Positions 34,755 through 43,384 of a DNA stretch of 64,000 nucleotides are shown piece by piece. Origin of the DNA: Bradyrhizobium iriomotense. GTDB lineage: Bacteria; Pseudomonadota; Alphaproteobacteria; Rhizobiales; Xanthobacteraceae. The notes beneath the pieces are model-generated. The model saw only the letters and a list, made by a program, of their open reading frames with translations, had not been told where the DNA came from and made no database searches. The first letter of the stretch is position 1, and each line of letters opens with the position of its first letter. The stretch is taken from NCBI RefSeq assembly GCF_030160715.1, contig NZ_BSOW01000009.1, positions 211,748-275,747 of the forward strand, given 5' to 3'. Made by a program: the position numbers and the translations under genes.

Positions 34755-36766
34755 CGGCGCTGGCGCGCAATCGCATCAGAGTCGACGACGATGCTATCGT
34801 TGATCGCGATGATACGGCATGTCGCCTGGACCAGGAATCCGCAACGTTCAAGTGCCAGGCGTGCGGACTCAGTCTCGGATTTCAGTTGCCCGCCATATGC
34901 ATATCCATAGTAGCCGCCCTCTCCCACGGCTATGGCCTTTGGGCCGGAAGCCGGAGAATAGAACTTCTCGACATACGTCCGCGCCTTCTCGGAAAAGACG
35001 GGGTCGGTGACGACCAGCGGCTTCTCGCCTGCGTGGTTGAACCAGGGGGCCGGCGGAACGTCCAGGGGAGCCTCCTTCCAGACCACCTTGCCGTCGACGG
35101 CATAGACGAAACACATTGTCTGGCTTGCCCCCAGGCACGCGCCGAGGACGCGCGTCCGTGCCTCCTCTGCGCCGCCGCGCCCCCATGTCGTCCAGAAACC
35201 GCCTGATAAGGAAATGGCGAGCGCAGTATGACCGGGCCGGGCCTTCAGCTCCTGCTCGATCTGCTCGCGGCAATGATCGCAGACGAATGGAATTTCGCTT
35301 GACCGGAATTGTGGTCCCGTCAGCGCGTAGTCGGGCCCGGTCACGCTTTGCGATAGTGGCCTTGCGGGGATCGAGCGAGGCACGGAATCCAGGAGGTTGC
35401 GGTTGACGACCAGGGAATCGGCAATTGCGACCACGCGGCACGGCGAATGGGTGATGTAGCCGCATCTCTGCAATACGACGCGAGCGGCCTCGTTGTCGGA
35501 ATCCGCCCGTCCGGTCAGGGTCCATTGCCAGTCCGGCCCGACGGCGAGAGCCTTGCCGTGAAACTCGCGATACAGCCGGGCGACCCTCTCCCGATCGGTC
35601 GCATGAATCGCGCCGACGTCCTGGACGTTGAAGGGGCGGGCTGCGCCGGAGCTCGATGAAAACCAGGGTTCGATCGGAAGGGGCGGCGGTGGTTCGTCCC
35701 AGGTGATCCGGCCATCGATGGCATAGACGAAGCAACCCTGCCGATTGGCGCTCAAACATTGAGCCAGCGCGCCGGCGCGAGCCTCAAGGGCGGCGCGTTG
35801 TGCCGTCGACCAGTAGGATCCCCCGTCAAGCGACAGCACCAGGGCGGAATGCAATGGCTTGCCTGCGAACCCGGCCTTGATCCGCTCGCGGCATTGATCG
35901 CATAGAAAGGGGACCTCGTCGGCATTGAAGGGCGTGCCAAGCAACGTTCGCGACAAGCCGGACTGCTGAGGAGCCGAGGAGATCTCCACCTTCCCACGCA
36001 GATAAAACTCTCCGATGATCGACAAGGAAAGCTCGGGCAATTGGCTGTGCTTGGTCGACTCGTAGACGTCGGAACTGATCCTGCGGAATATGATCCCGAT
36101 CTCCTCCGGCGCCTTGATGTTCTCGAGAAACGCCGCGGTGTAGGGACTGTTGCGGCCATTGCCGTCCTCCGCGGTCTGTCCGGCCTGGGTGGCGTAGGCG
36201 ACGATCATGCCTTGCGCGTTGTCCAGCTTCGCCAGTCCCCGCTGAAGGGGAACGGCGCGGCTGGCGCCGAGCGAGCGCCTTAGTTCATTGGCGAACGGGT
36301 TGTCGCGGCAGGCGTCAAGCACCAGAATTCGCAGGTTCTTGGCTTGTTGCAGGTCGGCGACGATATCGTCGAGGCGCACCAGGCGTCGCAGGTCCGCTAC
36401 GTCAGTCAGTTGCGCGTCGATCGGGGCCAGGTAGTTGACCCCGCCGAACTGAAGGGCATGGCCGCTGTAATATAACATCGCAATGTCGGCGTTTCGCGCC
36501 GCGCGCGCGAAGCGAATCGCAGCCTCGTCCATGGCGGCACGATCGAGGTCGATCGCCACGATTGTCTCGAACCCGACGAGCTTGAGTGCGGCAGCAACAT
36601 CAGCGGCGTCGTTTGCAGGGTTGGTCAACCGCGGGACATTGCGATAGGCGCCGTTTCCGATGACCAGGGCCACCCTCGTATCGGCAAGGCACCCGTCGGT
36701 GATCGTCATAAGCAAGAGCGGAAAAAGACTTAAAAGAAGCGCCGAAAGGGACGACCGGATTTTCAC
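34751..36766 (-). CDS. Exported caspase-family (C14) protein with duplicated C-terminal module
   Basis: A 671-residue protein starting at GTG behind GGAGGTACGG. A signal segment (about 8-28) precedes a caspase p20-like domain: RVALVIGNGAYRNVPRLTNP, catalytic His in YYSGHALQFGG (H103) and Cys in LVLDACRDNPF (C153). The C-terminal half contains two related modules of about 170 residues. Each begins [DS]E[VI]PF[LV]CD-C-RE, continues with a Ser-Leu-x-Gly-Gly block and [FC]VYA[IV]DG, and ends in LxRCGxxxxxxCRxxAIxDS. Each CDxC pair might bind metal or form a disulfide. Its function is unknown; bacterial metacaspase-like proteins often cut after Arg/Lys. It is convergent with the RiPP operon. Confidence 0.87.
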   Translation of the reverse strand: MKIRSSLSALLLSLFPLLLMTITDGCLADTRVALVIGNGAYRNVPRLTNPANDAADVAAALKLVGFETIVAIDLDRAAMDEAAIRFARAARNADIAMLYYSGHALQFGGVNYLAPIDAQLTDVADLRRLVRLDDIVADLQQAKNLRILVLDACRDNPFANELRRSLGASRAVPLQRGLAKLDNAQGMIVAYATQAGQTAEDGNGRNSPYTAAFLENIKAPEEIGIIFRRISSDVYESTKHSQLPELSLSIIGEFYLRGKVEISSAPQQSGLSRTLLGTPFNADEVPFLCDQCRERIKAGFAGKPLHSALVLSLDGGSYWSTAQRAALEARAGALAQCLSANRQGCFVYAIDGRITWDEPPPPLPIEPWFSSSSGAARPFNVQDVGAIHATDRERVARLYREFHGKALAVGPDWQWTLTGRADSDNEAARVVLQRCGYITHSPCRVVAIADSLVVNRNLLDSVPRSIPARPLSQSVTGPDYALTGPQFRSSEIPFVCDHCREQIEQELKARPGHTALAISLSGGFWTTWGRGGAEEARTRVLGACLGASQTMCFVYAVDGKVVWKEAPLDVPPAPWFNHAGEKPLVVTDPVFSEKARTYVEKFYSPASGPKAIAVGEGGYYGYAYGGQLKSETESARLALERCGFLVQATCRIIAINDSIVVDSDAIARQRR

Positions 36767-36898
36767 CCGTACCTCCTGCCGAAAGCAACGCTTCAATAAG
36801 AATGCGATATGGGTCGAAAGGCAAATTGATCTTTGGCGCGGTCCGTTGGCCACTCTCGGTTCAGCGACCGAGCGACTTAACCCGTAGTCTGCGCCCAA

Positions 36899-37897
36899 TC
36901 ATCGTGCTTCGCCAGAGAAAGTCTGTCGCAGGGCTGACAGCCGATCGTATGCAGCTTGCGGCAAGGGGCCTTTTTGGACCGCGGCGAGGGCGTCCTCGAA
37001 CTGTTGCGGGCTCGCCATGCCGACCAGGATTGTGCCCATTGCCGGGTGTGACAGCGCAAACCGCGTGGCGGCTTCGGTGAGGGTGGTGGCGAATCCCTCA
37101 CTCACGAGCGGGATGAGACGGCGCGCGCGATCGACGTCGGCTTGGTAGCTCATCGCCGAACCAATCGGCTCGGGCGCCGCACCCGCAATCGGGTGACGCT
37201 CGGCCGAGCCCGACAGCGCACCGCCGGCGAGCACGCGGATACCCACGACGCCAACGCCGGCTGACCTGGTATGATCGAATAATCGCCCATAGTCCTGCGC
37301 CGGATAGTTCGTCGGCAAATCCTCGGCGGCGGATGGATTGAGCATGTTGTACACGATCTGCGCGCTGTCGAAGGCGTGTGCATCGATCACTCGTTGCAGC
37401 GCCGACGTGTCGCCGAGTGCCGTCATTCCAAGGAAACGAATCTTCCCCTGCTGGCGCAGGCGCTCGAACGTCGGGACCACTTCGCCGAGCACCTGTCCGA
37501 CGCTCAGCGCCGATCCGCCTCCCGTCTCGGAAATCTGGTTGTGCAAATGAAAGATATCGGCGTGGTCGACGCGTAGACGCGTCAGACTTCCTTCGAGCGA
37601 CGTCGTCAGGGCATCGGCTATGCGGCCGAACTCGTCGGGCAGCACCCGGACCTTGGTGCCGATGATCACGCTGGCCGGCTTCAGCCTGTGCAATACGCGG
37701 CCAAGATTTTCTTCCGAGGCGCCATTGCCGTACTGCACCGCGGTGTCGAAATAGTTCACGCCGGCGGCGATTGCCCGCGCGATGGTTCGCTCCTGGTCGG
37801 CAGGTTCGCCGCGGACCATGAGTCCACCGACCGCGCCGCAGCCAAAGCCCAGCACCGAGAGCTGTAGTCCAGTGCGCCCAAAGACCCGAGTCTGCAT
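36899..37897 (-). CDS. Aldo/keto reductase
   Basis: A 332-residue NAD(P)-dependent reductase. MQTRVFGRTGLQLSVLGFGCGAVGGL opens the barrel, NYFDTAVQYGNGASEENLGRVL gives the catalytic Asp and Tyr, SVIIGTKVRV the Lys, and DIFHLHNQIS the His. It is only distantly similar to the other aldo/keto reductase in this window and is closer to the YajO/general AKR group. The ATG follows CGGAGAAA; a longer frame would add 30 residues without support. The substrate is unknown. Confidence 0.9.
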   Translation of the reverse strand: MQTRVFGRTGLQLSVLGFGCGAVGGLMVRGEPADQERTIARAIAAGVNYFDTAVQYGNGASEENLGRVLHRLKPASVIIGTKVRVLPDEFGRIADALTTSLEGSLTRLRVDHADIFHLHNQISETGGGSALSVGQVLGEVVPTFERLRQQGKIRFLGMTALGDTSALQRVIDAHAFDSAQIVYNMLNPSAAEDLPTNYPAQDYGRLFDHTRSAGVGVVGIRVLAGGALSGSAERHPIAGAAPEPIGSAMSYQADVDRARRLIPLVSEGFATTLTEAATRFALSHPAMGTILVGMASPQQFEDALAAVQKGPLPQAAYDRLSALRQTFSGEAR

Positions 37898-38158
37898 CGC
37901 TGTTTCTCCGATGAGCCTGCACGATAGTCCAAGGACACGCCGGAATTGCGCCAAGCTGATGACGCGGCGGTAAGCGCCGGCGCGCATTGAATCGGTGTGC
38001 GCTTGAAATGCACAGCTCTCGCGATGAGCAGCTAGTTCTTTGGGACTAGTCGTTTATCTCTAGCTCTCATGTCCGGCTTGGCGTCGCCGACGCGCAATGG
38101 GACCGTTCAATCCTGGCGCGATCGTATTGGAAGCGCACCCAAGTAGGAGTCAACGACA

Positions 38159-38449
38159 ATGACTTTCCGAGCGTTCTGTCTTTCATTCCTTGCCGTAAGT
38201 GCGTTGGTCGGCGTCGCGCATGCCGACAACGCCGCGAACACCTCTTCGCCGATCATCATCGGTCCGCTGCCTCCGGTGCACGTCGGCCCGCCGCCGCAGC
38301 CGTGGCCATTGCCGTGGCCGCTGCCGCAAATCCCTGTTCCGGTGCCGGTCCATCCGTGGCCGCCCATTCCGATACCACAGCCGACCCCGGTGCCGATTGT
38401 TCCTGGTCAGGGGTGCGTTCCAGCGCCGGGCATGGCTTGCCCGCTCTGA
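38159..38449 (+). CDS. Small secreted proline-rich protein
   Basis: A 96-residue protein with a clean signal peptide (FCLSFLAVSALVGVAHAD, cleavage about 22). The mature part is almost entirely Pro/Trp/Val/Ile with repeats such as PWPLPWPLPQIPVPVPV and two terminal cysteines (GCVPAPGMACPL) that could form a disulfide. It may lie in the periplasm or envelope as a polyproline-type extended chain. GGAG precedes the ATG. No family is recognised. The antisense strand reads as a glycine-rich frame, which I take as a shadow. Confidence 0.75.
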   Translation: MTFRAFCLSFLAVSALVGVAHADNAANTSSPIIIGPLPPVHVGPPPQPWPLPWPLPQIPVPVPVHPWPPIPIPQPTPVPIVPGQGCVPAPGMACPL

Positions 38450-38562
38450 GGCAGACGACGTCCGCTCGCGCCTGATCCCTCACCCTCAGAGCCCCGGCGG
38501 GGAGGGCAGGCGCGAAGCGGCGTCCGGTCTGAAGGAGTAAGCGAAGGGACGAGGAGAGCGCT

Positions 38563-39219
38563 CTAACCGCTCGTCGCAGCGCGATAGAAGGCTTCCACCT
38601 TCGCCAGGTCTTTCGCGTGAGTGACCTCCTGATCGGTTCTGGTTTTGGAATCGACACCGGCAGGTCGCACCGACCGAATGGCTTCCTTGACGTTGTCTGG
38701 TCCGAGGCCACCAGCCAGTATGACCGGGGTGCGAACACTCGCCACGATCCTTCGACTGATGCTCCAGTCATGCGTCACGCCCTGCGCGCCGATTTGCGCA
38801 TCACCTGCGCGATGACTGTCGAGCAGGATCCAGTCGACAACTCCATCATATGCTTGCGCCAAACCTACCGCCTCAGGTCCCGTGACTGCTACGCTCCGCA
38901 TGAATTTGCTCCTTGGCAGAGACTTTCGCAGTGCCACGACGAGATCTGGCGTAAGCAATTCGCTCGATGCGCCAAGATGGACGATGGGCGGATCAAGCTC
39001 CCGCGCCATCCGTTCGATGACCGCGACATCCGACGAGAGAAACAGCGCGGAAACTACCGACGGCGCCCGGACCATCCTCATAACGGCTGACGCCTTCTGA
39101 ACCGGAAGCTCCCGCGGGAAGGTGCCATCGCCGACGAGCACGCCGATGTGATCCACGCCGATTGCCGATATCGCCTCGGCTTCCGTAGGCGTCGCCACTT
39201 CGTAAATTTGCGTGAGCAT
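38563..39219 (-). CDS. Phosphoribosylanthranilate isomerase-like (TrpF-type) TIM-barrel protein
   Basis: A 218-residue protein. GVDHIGVLVGDGTFPRELP and the C-terminal PVILAGGLGPDNVKEAIRSVRPAGVDSKTRTD match TrpF, where GGLxPxNV and GVDxxS bind phosphate. However, the N-terminus lacks the usual KICG motif with its catalytic cysteine (here MLTQIYEVATP) and the second half reads VDWILLDSHR. It may therefore be a paralog with another isomerase-like role, as no other trp genes are near. The family assignment is sound; the reaction is not. Confidence 0.8.
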   Translation of the reverse strand: MLTQIYEVATPTEAEAISAIGVDHIGVLVGDGTFPRELPVQKASAVMRMVRAPSVVSALFLSSDVAVIERMARELDPPIVHLGASSELLTPDLVVALRKSLPRSKFMRSVAVTGPEAVGLAQAYDGVVDWILLDSHRAGDAQIGAQGVTHDWSISRRIVASVRTPVILAGGLGPDNVKEAIRSVRPAGVDSKTRTDQEVTHAKDLAKVEAFYRAATSG

Positions 39220-39448
39220 TGTCTTGCACCCGCGCTGCCAGCCGTACTCGGTTGAATAGACAGGATGGCCCGGTCTTGGGTCAATCTCGGTTTTTTGGTC
39301 AGAATGCGACTTGGCTCCGAACTTGGTTCGGAGATGAGGGGCGCTGGGGGCCGGAACCCGGCCGCGCGAGTCTGGATTCCCGTGATGGTTGGGATAAGCT
39401 TACATCATCTGCGCAGAAAAAAGCGCAAACGACATCCGGGAGGAAGTG

Positions 39449-41245
39449 ATGCTCGACACCACGCTGAGCGCGCGCGTCCAGGTTTTCCTCGACAAGTTTG
39501 AAGCCGCGCTTGCGGCGGGTGATCTCGACACCGCTGCAGGAATGTTCGCTCCGGAATGCTACTGGCGCGATCTTGTTGCCTTCACCTGGAACATCAAGAC
39601 AATGGAAGGCCGCGATCAGGTCCGCGACATGCTGGCGCATTGTCTTGCGCGCGTGAAGCCGGGCAACTGGAAGGTCGCCGAGGGCGAAGTGCCGACCGAG
39701 GCTGGCGGCGTGACCGAGGCCTGGATCTCGTTCGAGACCGAGCTCGCGCGCGGATATGGACTCATCCGCCTGCAGAACGACCAGATCTGGACGCTCCTGA
39801 CAACCGTTGCCGAACTCAAGGGCCATGAGGAAAAGGCCGGCTTCAGCCGACCGCTCGGCGCCAGGCACGGCGTCAACCCCGGCGCCAAGACCTGGAAGGA
39901 ACTGCGTGACGAAGAAGCCGAGCAACTCGGCTTCAAGACCCAGCCCTACGCACTCGTCATCGGCGGCGGGCAGGGCGGCATTGCGCTCGGGGCGCGGCTA
40001 CGCCAGCTCGGTGTGCCGACGATCATCGTCGAGAAGAACGCGCGCGCCGGCGACTCCTGGCGCAACCGCTACAAGTCGCTCTGCCTGCACGACCCCGTCT
40101 GGTACGATCACTTGCCCTACATCGACTTTCCCAAGAACTGGCCAGTGTTTTCGCCCAAGGACAAGATCGGCGATTGGCTGGAGATGTACACCAAGGTCAT
40201 GGAGCTGAACTACTGGACAAACACCACGGCCAAGCACGCCAGTTGGGACGACACTAGGAAGGAATGGACCGCCGTCGTCGAGCGTGATGGCAAGGAGATT
40301 ACGCTACGGCCGAAGCACCTTGTGTTCGCGACCGGCATGTCGGCCAAGCCGAATCTGCCGAAAATCAAAGGCATGGAAACCTTCAAGGGCGAGCAGCACC
40401 ATTCCTCGCGGCATCCCGGCTCCGACGGCTACAAAGGCAAGAAGGTGGTGGTGATCGGCTCGAACAATTCGGCCCATGACATCTGCGCTGCGCTGTACGA
40501 GGCCGGTATCGACGTAACGATGGTGCAGCGCTCGACGACCCACATCGTGCGCTCGGATTCGTTGATGGCGACCCTCGGCGATCTTTATTCCGAACGTGCC
40601 GTCCGCGGCGGAATGACGACGGCAAAGGCCGATCTGATCTTCGCCTCACTGCCCTACCGAATCCTGAATCAGTTTCAGAAGCCGGTCTACGACAAGATCC
40701 GCCAGGATGACGCCGCTTTCTATGCCGGGCTGGAGAAGGCCGGCTTCAAGCTCGATTTCGGTGACGACGAGTCCGGGCTATTCATGAAATATCTGCGCCG
40801 CGGCTCGGGCTATTACATCGATGTCGGCGCCTCACAGCTTATCATTGACGGCAAGATCAAGCTGTTCACGGGCCAGGTCGAGGAGATCACGCCGAGCGGC
40901 GTCAGGCTCGACAACGGCAAGGAATTGCCGGCCGACGTGATCGTCTATGCGACCGGCTATACCTCGATGAATGGCTTTGTCGCCGATCTTGTGAGTCGAG
41001 AGATGGCCGACAAGGTCGGCAAGGTCTGGGGCCTCGGCTCGAATACGACAAAGGACCCCGGCCCATGGGAAGGTGAGCAGCGCAACATGTGGAAGCCGAC
41101 GCAGCAGGAGGGGCTATGGTTCCACGGCGGCAATCTGCATCAGTCGCGGCACTACTCGCAATTCCTGTCCCTGCAGCTGAAGGCGCGCTACGAGGGTATT
41201 CCGACGGCGGTCTATGGACTGCAGACTGTCCATCACAAGGCCTGA
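39449..41245 (+). CDS. Flavin-containing monooxygenase with N-terminal NTF2-like domain
   Basis: A 598-residue oxidoreductase. Residues about 8-140 form a SnoaL/NTF2-like domain (KFEAALAAGDLDTAAGMFAP, CYWRDLVAFTWN). The FMO part follows: VIGGGQGGIALGARLRQLG binds FAD, and VVIGSNNSAHDICAALYEAG binds NADPH. ATGYTS near residue 510 is the usual C-terminal motif. The fusion occurs in a recognised group of actinobacterial and proteobacterial monooxygenases that act on aromatic or terpenoid ketones and amines. The ATG follows GGGAGGAAG; a GTG one codon earlier is possible. It is convergent with the CGNR regulator, which may control it. Confidence 0.9.
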   Translation: MLDTTLSARVQVFLDKFEAALAAGDLDTAAGMFAPECYWRDLVAFTWNIKTMEGRDQVRDMLAHCLARVKPGNWKVAEGEVPTEAGGVTEAWISFETELARGYGLIRLQNDQIWTLLTTVAELKGHEEKAGFSRPLGARHGVNPGAKTWKELRDEEAEQLGFKTQPYALVIGGGQGGIALGARLRQLGVPTIIVEKNARAGDSWRNRYKSLCLHDPVWYDHLPYIDFPKNWPVFSPKDKIGDWLEMYTKVMELNYWTNTTAKHASWDDTRKEWTAVVERDGKEITLRPKHLVFATGMSAKPNLPKIKGMETFKGEQHHSSRHPGSDGYKGKKVVVIGSNNSAHDICAALYEAGIDVTMVQRSTTHIVRSDSLMATLGDLYSERAVRGGMTTAKADLIFASLPYRILNQFQKPVYDKIRQDDAAFYAGLEKAGFKLDFGDDESGLFMKYLRRGSGYYIDVGASQLIIDGKIKLFTGQVEEITPSGVRLDNGKELPADVIVYATGYTSMNGFVADLVSREMADKVGKVWGLGSNTTKDPGPWEGEQRNMWKPTQQEGLWFHGGNLHQSRHYSQFLSLQLKARYEGIPTAVYGLQTVHHKA

Positions 41246-41257
41246 AGTTGGTCGCGA

Positions 41258-41917
41258 TCAGCTCTCTCGGGCCAGTCTTTGCCGTTGCCGGGCGGCCCGA
41301 ACCTTGGCGCGGTTGCCGCAAACCCGCATCTCGCACCAACGGCGGCGGTTGTTCTTGGTCGTGTCGAAGAACAGCCAGCCGCATTCCTGGCCCGCGCATC
41401 GCCTGGTTCGCAACAGGTCCTTCTCCATCAGCAGCGTCAGAGCTGAGAGCGTAACGGGGCCCAGGATGGCCGCGGCAATGTCGCGGCGCGGATCCCAGAC
41501 CCAGATGTAGCTGCCAAGGCGCATCTTGATCTCGGCGTGGCCGAGGTTCGCCGCGTGGGCGGCCGACAGGGACGCGATCAGCTTCGCCGCGACCGGCCTC
41601 TGCTCGGCAAGCGCAGTCCCGATGGTCCAGATCAACTCCCGCATCTCGACCGCGCGCTCGAAGATGCGTTGTGCCCGGCGCGGATGGCCCGCGAGCGCGG
41701 CACGCGCATAGGCGCAATCGGCGGGCGGCATGATGCGCGCATGCTCGACCCACTGCATGAGCGTGTCAAAGCCTCTCAAATGCTCTTGTCTCGCGGGAGA
41801 GCCGCGCGCCGACGTCGTGTTCGTGAAATCCCACGCCAACTCGCCGCCGACGAGATCGAGACTGCCGGCGCGCGAGGGTGGGAGGAGCGGGGCCTTGATC
41901 CGGCGATCAGCGTTCAT
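41258..41917 (-). CDS. CGNR zinc-finger/ABATE-domain transcriptional regulator
   Basis: A 219-residue protein. The N-terminal ABATE domain (LVGGELAWDFTNTTSARGSP) precedes the C-terminal zinc finger CAGQECGWLFFDTTKNNRRRWCEMRVCGNRAK, with a CGNR box and four zinc-ligand cysteines. These proteins are presumed DNA-binding regulators of unknown ligand. It ends 12 bp from the FMO stop in convergent orientation and starts 188 bp from a binding-protein gene. No clear ribosome site is seen, and the 5' end could be a little shorter. Confidence 0.88.
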   Translation of the reverse strand: MNADRRIKAPLLPPSRAGSLDLVGGELAWDFTNTTSARGSPARQEHLRGFDTLMQWVEHARIMPPADCAYARAALAGHPRRAQRIFERAVEMRELIWTIGTALAEQRPVAAKLIASLSAAHAANLGHAEIKMRLGSYIWVWDPRRDIAAAILGPVTLSALTLLMEKDLLRTRRCAGQECGWLFFDTTKNNRRRWCEMRVCGNRAKVRAARQRQRLARES

Positions 41918-42105
41918 GTGTAACCATCAAACCGCATGTTTGCTCGGCAACGGGGCCGGCCTGGGTCTCTGCCGCGCCGTGACCCGCTCACCTTAAGGCA
42001 TTCCAGCCTCCGGCGCCCAGCGGAATCTGTAACCATCTATCCATTGTTGACTGGTTGTGGCGTGCGTGACAGCCTGACCCGGCAAAACGCCATTTGGAGG
42101 TTACC

Positions 42106-43275
42106 ATGACCGGTCGTCGCGGCGCTCTCCCCTTGCTCGTATCGTTGCTCGTCCTGCCTGTCGCGGTCGCAGCGCCGGCCGCCGCGCAGCTGGGCGGCAG
42201 AGATGTGAAGATCGGCATCGGCGGGCCGATGACGACGACCTCGGCCGGTTTCGGTGTCGAGATGAAACAGGCGGTGGAACTCGCCGTCGATGAGCGCAAC
42301 GACGCGGGCGGCGTCGCCGGCGCCAGGGTCACGGCCGTGACCGTCGACGACAAGGCGGACGCCGAGACCGGAAAGGCCGTCGCCAAGGGTTTCTGCGACG
42401 ATCCGGCGATCCTCGGCGTGGTCGGACACGTCAATAGCGGCGTGGCCATCGCCACCGGCAAGGTCTACGCCGAGTGCGGCCTTGCCGTCATTACGCCGAT
42501 GGCGTCGAACCCGAAGGTGACGGAGAGCGGCTTTGCCACCATTTTCCGTCTGACCAACCGCGACGACAGGAAGGGGCCGGGTCTGGCGCGCTACCTGACG
42601 CAGAAGATGGGCAAGACGCGCGCGCTCGTGGTCGACGACGGAACGCCCTACGGCGTCGGCCTCGCCGACCAGTTTGTGGCGGGTTTTGGCACCGGCGGCA
42701 CGGTGGTCGCGCGCAAATCCGTGCAGGTCGGGGAGAAGGACTTCTCCGATTTCGTGAAGTCGTTCCCTGCGGATTTCGACGTGCTGTTCTTTGCCGGCAT
42801 TCGCGAAGGCGCGCTCATCCTCAAGGAGATGCGGGCGCAAGGTCGGACGCAATTGTTCGCCTGCGGCGACGGGTGCTGGGACACCAAGGCCTTCATTCAG
42901 GCCGCCGAAGGAGCCGCGACGCAAGCGGAAGGCGTTCGCATTCTCTCCGCCGCGCCCGCCATCGGCACCGTCCCCGGATCGTCCGAGTTCGGCGCCAGGT
43001 ACACGGCGAAGTACGGCCCGATCAACAATTATGCAGCGAGCTCCTATGACTCGGGCCGCGTGCTGATGGCCGCGATCGCCGAGGCCGCGAAGGACAAGCA
43101 AGGCCTTCCCACGCGCGCTGACGTCGTGGCCGCGCTGCGCAAGCTGACCTTCCAGGGCATCGCCTACGCCAAGCCGGTGCAATGGACCGAGAAGGGCGAC
43201 AACAAGTCAGCCGTGATCTTCGTCAACGTGGTCGAAGGCGACCACTTCAAGCAGATCGACCAGATCGGCGAGTGA
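42106..43275 (+). CDS. Orphan branched-chain amino acid-type ABC substrate-binding protein
   Basis: A 389-residue exported protein. A signal peptide (GALPLLVSLLVLPVAVAAPAAAQ) precedes DVKIGIGGPMTTTSAGFGVEMKQA and GVVGHVNSGVAIATGKVYAECGLAVITPMASNPKVT, characteristic of LivJ/LivK-like receptors. The ATG follows TTTGGAGG at 5 nt. No permease or ATPase genes are near; the neighbours are a divergent CGNR regulator and a convergent CadC-like regulator. It must either serve a transporter encoded elsewhere or act as a sensor protein. Confidence 0.9.
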   Translation: MTGRRGALPLLVSLLVLPVAVAAPAAAQLGGRDVKIGIGGPMTTTSAGFGVEMKQAVELAVDERNDAGGVAGARVTAVTVDDKADAETGKAVAKGFCDDPAILGVVGHVNSGVAIATGKVYAECGLAVITPMASNPKVTESGFATIFRLTNRDDRKGPGLARYLTQKMGKTRALVVDDGTPYGVGLADQFVAGFGTGGTVVARKSVQVGEKDFSDFVKSFPADFDVLFFAGIREGALILKEMRAQGRTQLFACGDGCWDTKAFIQAAEGAATQAEGVRILSAAPAIGTVPGSSEFGARYTAKYGPINNYAASSYDSGRVLMAAIAEAAKDKQGLPTRADVVAALRKLTFQGIAYAKPVQWTEKGDNKSAVIFVNVVEGDHFKQIDQIGE

Positions 43276-43384
43276 GGTCTCTTACTGCCCGCGCTGACCG
43301 CATCAGCCTCGGAGCGAGCACATCTCGAAACACTGCTCGCCGTCAAGATCAGATGTCCGGTCGGGGTTTCGTCCGCCTGGAGCA

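Noticed and set aside
38107..38367. Glycine-rich minus-strand frame
   Set aside because: It is the reverse of the proline-codon-rich secreted protein gene, whose signal peptide and ribosome site favour the plus strand.
42037..43182. Minus-strand 381-codon frame opposite the orphan binding protein
   Set aside because: Antisense shadow with no signal, domain or ribosome site.
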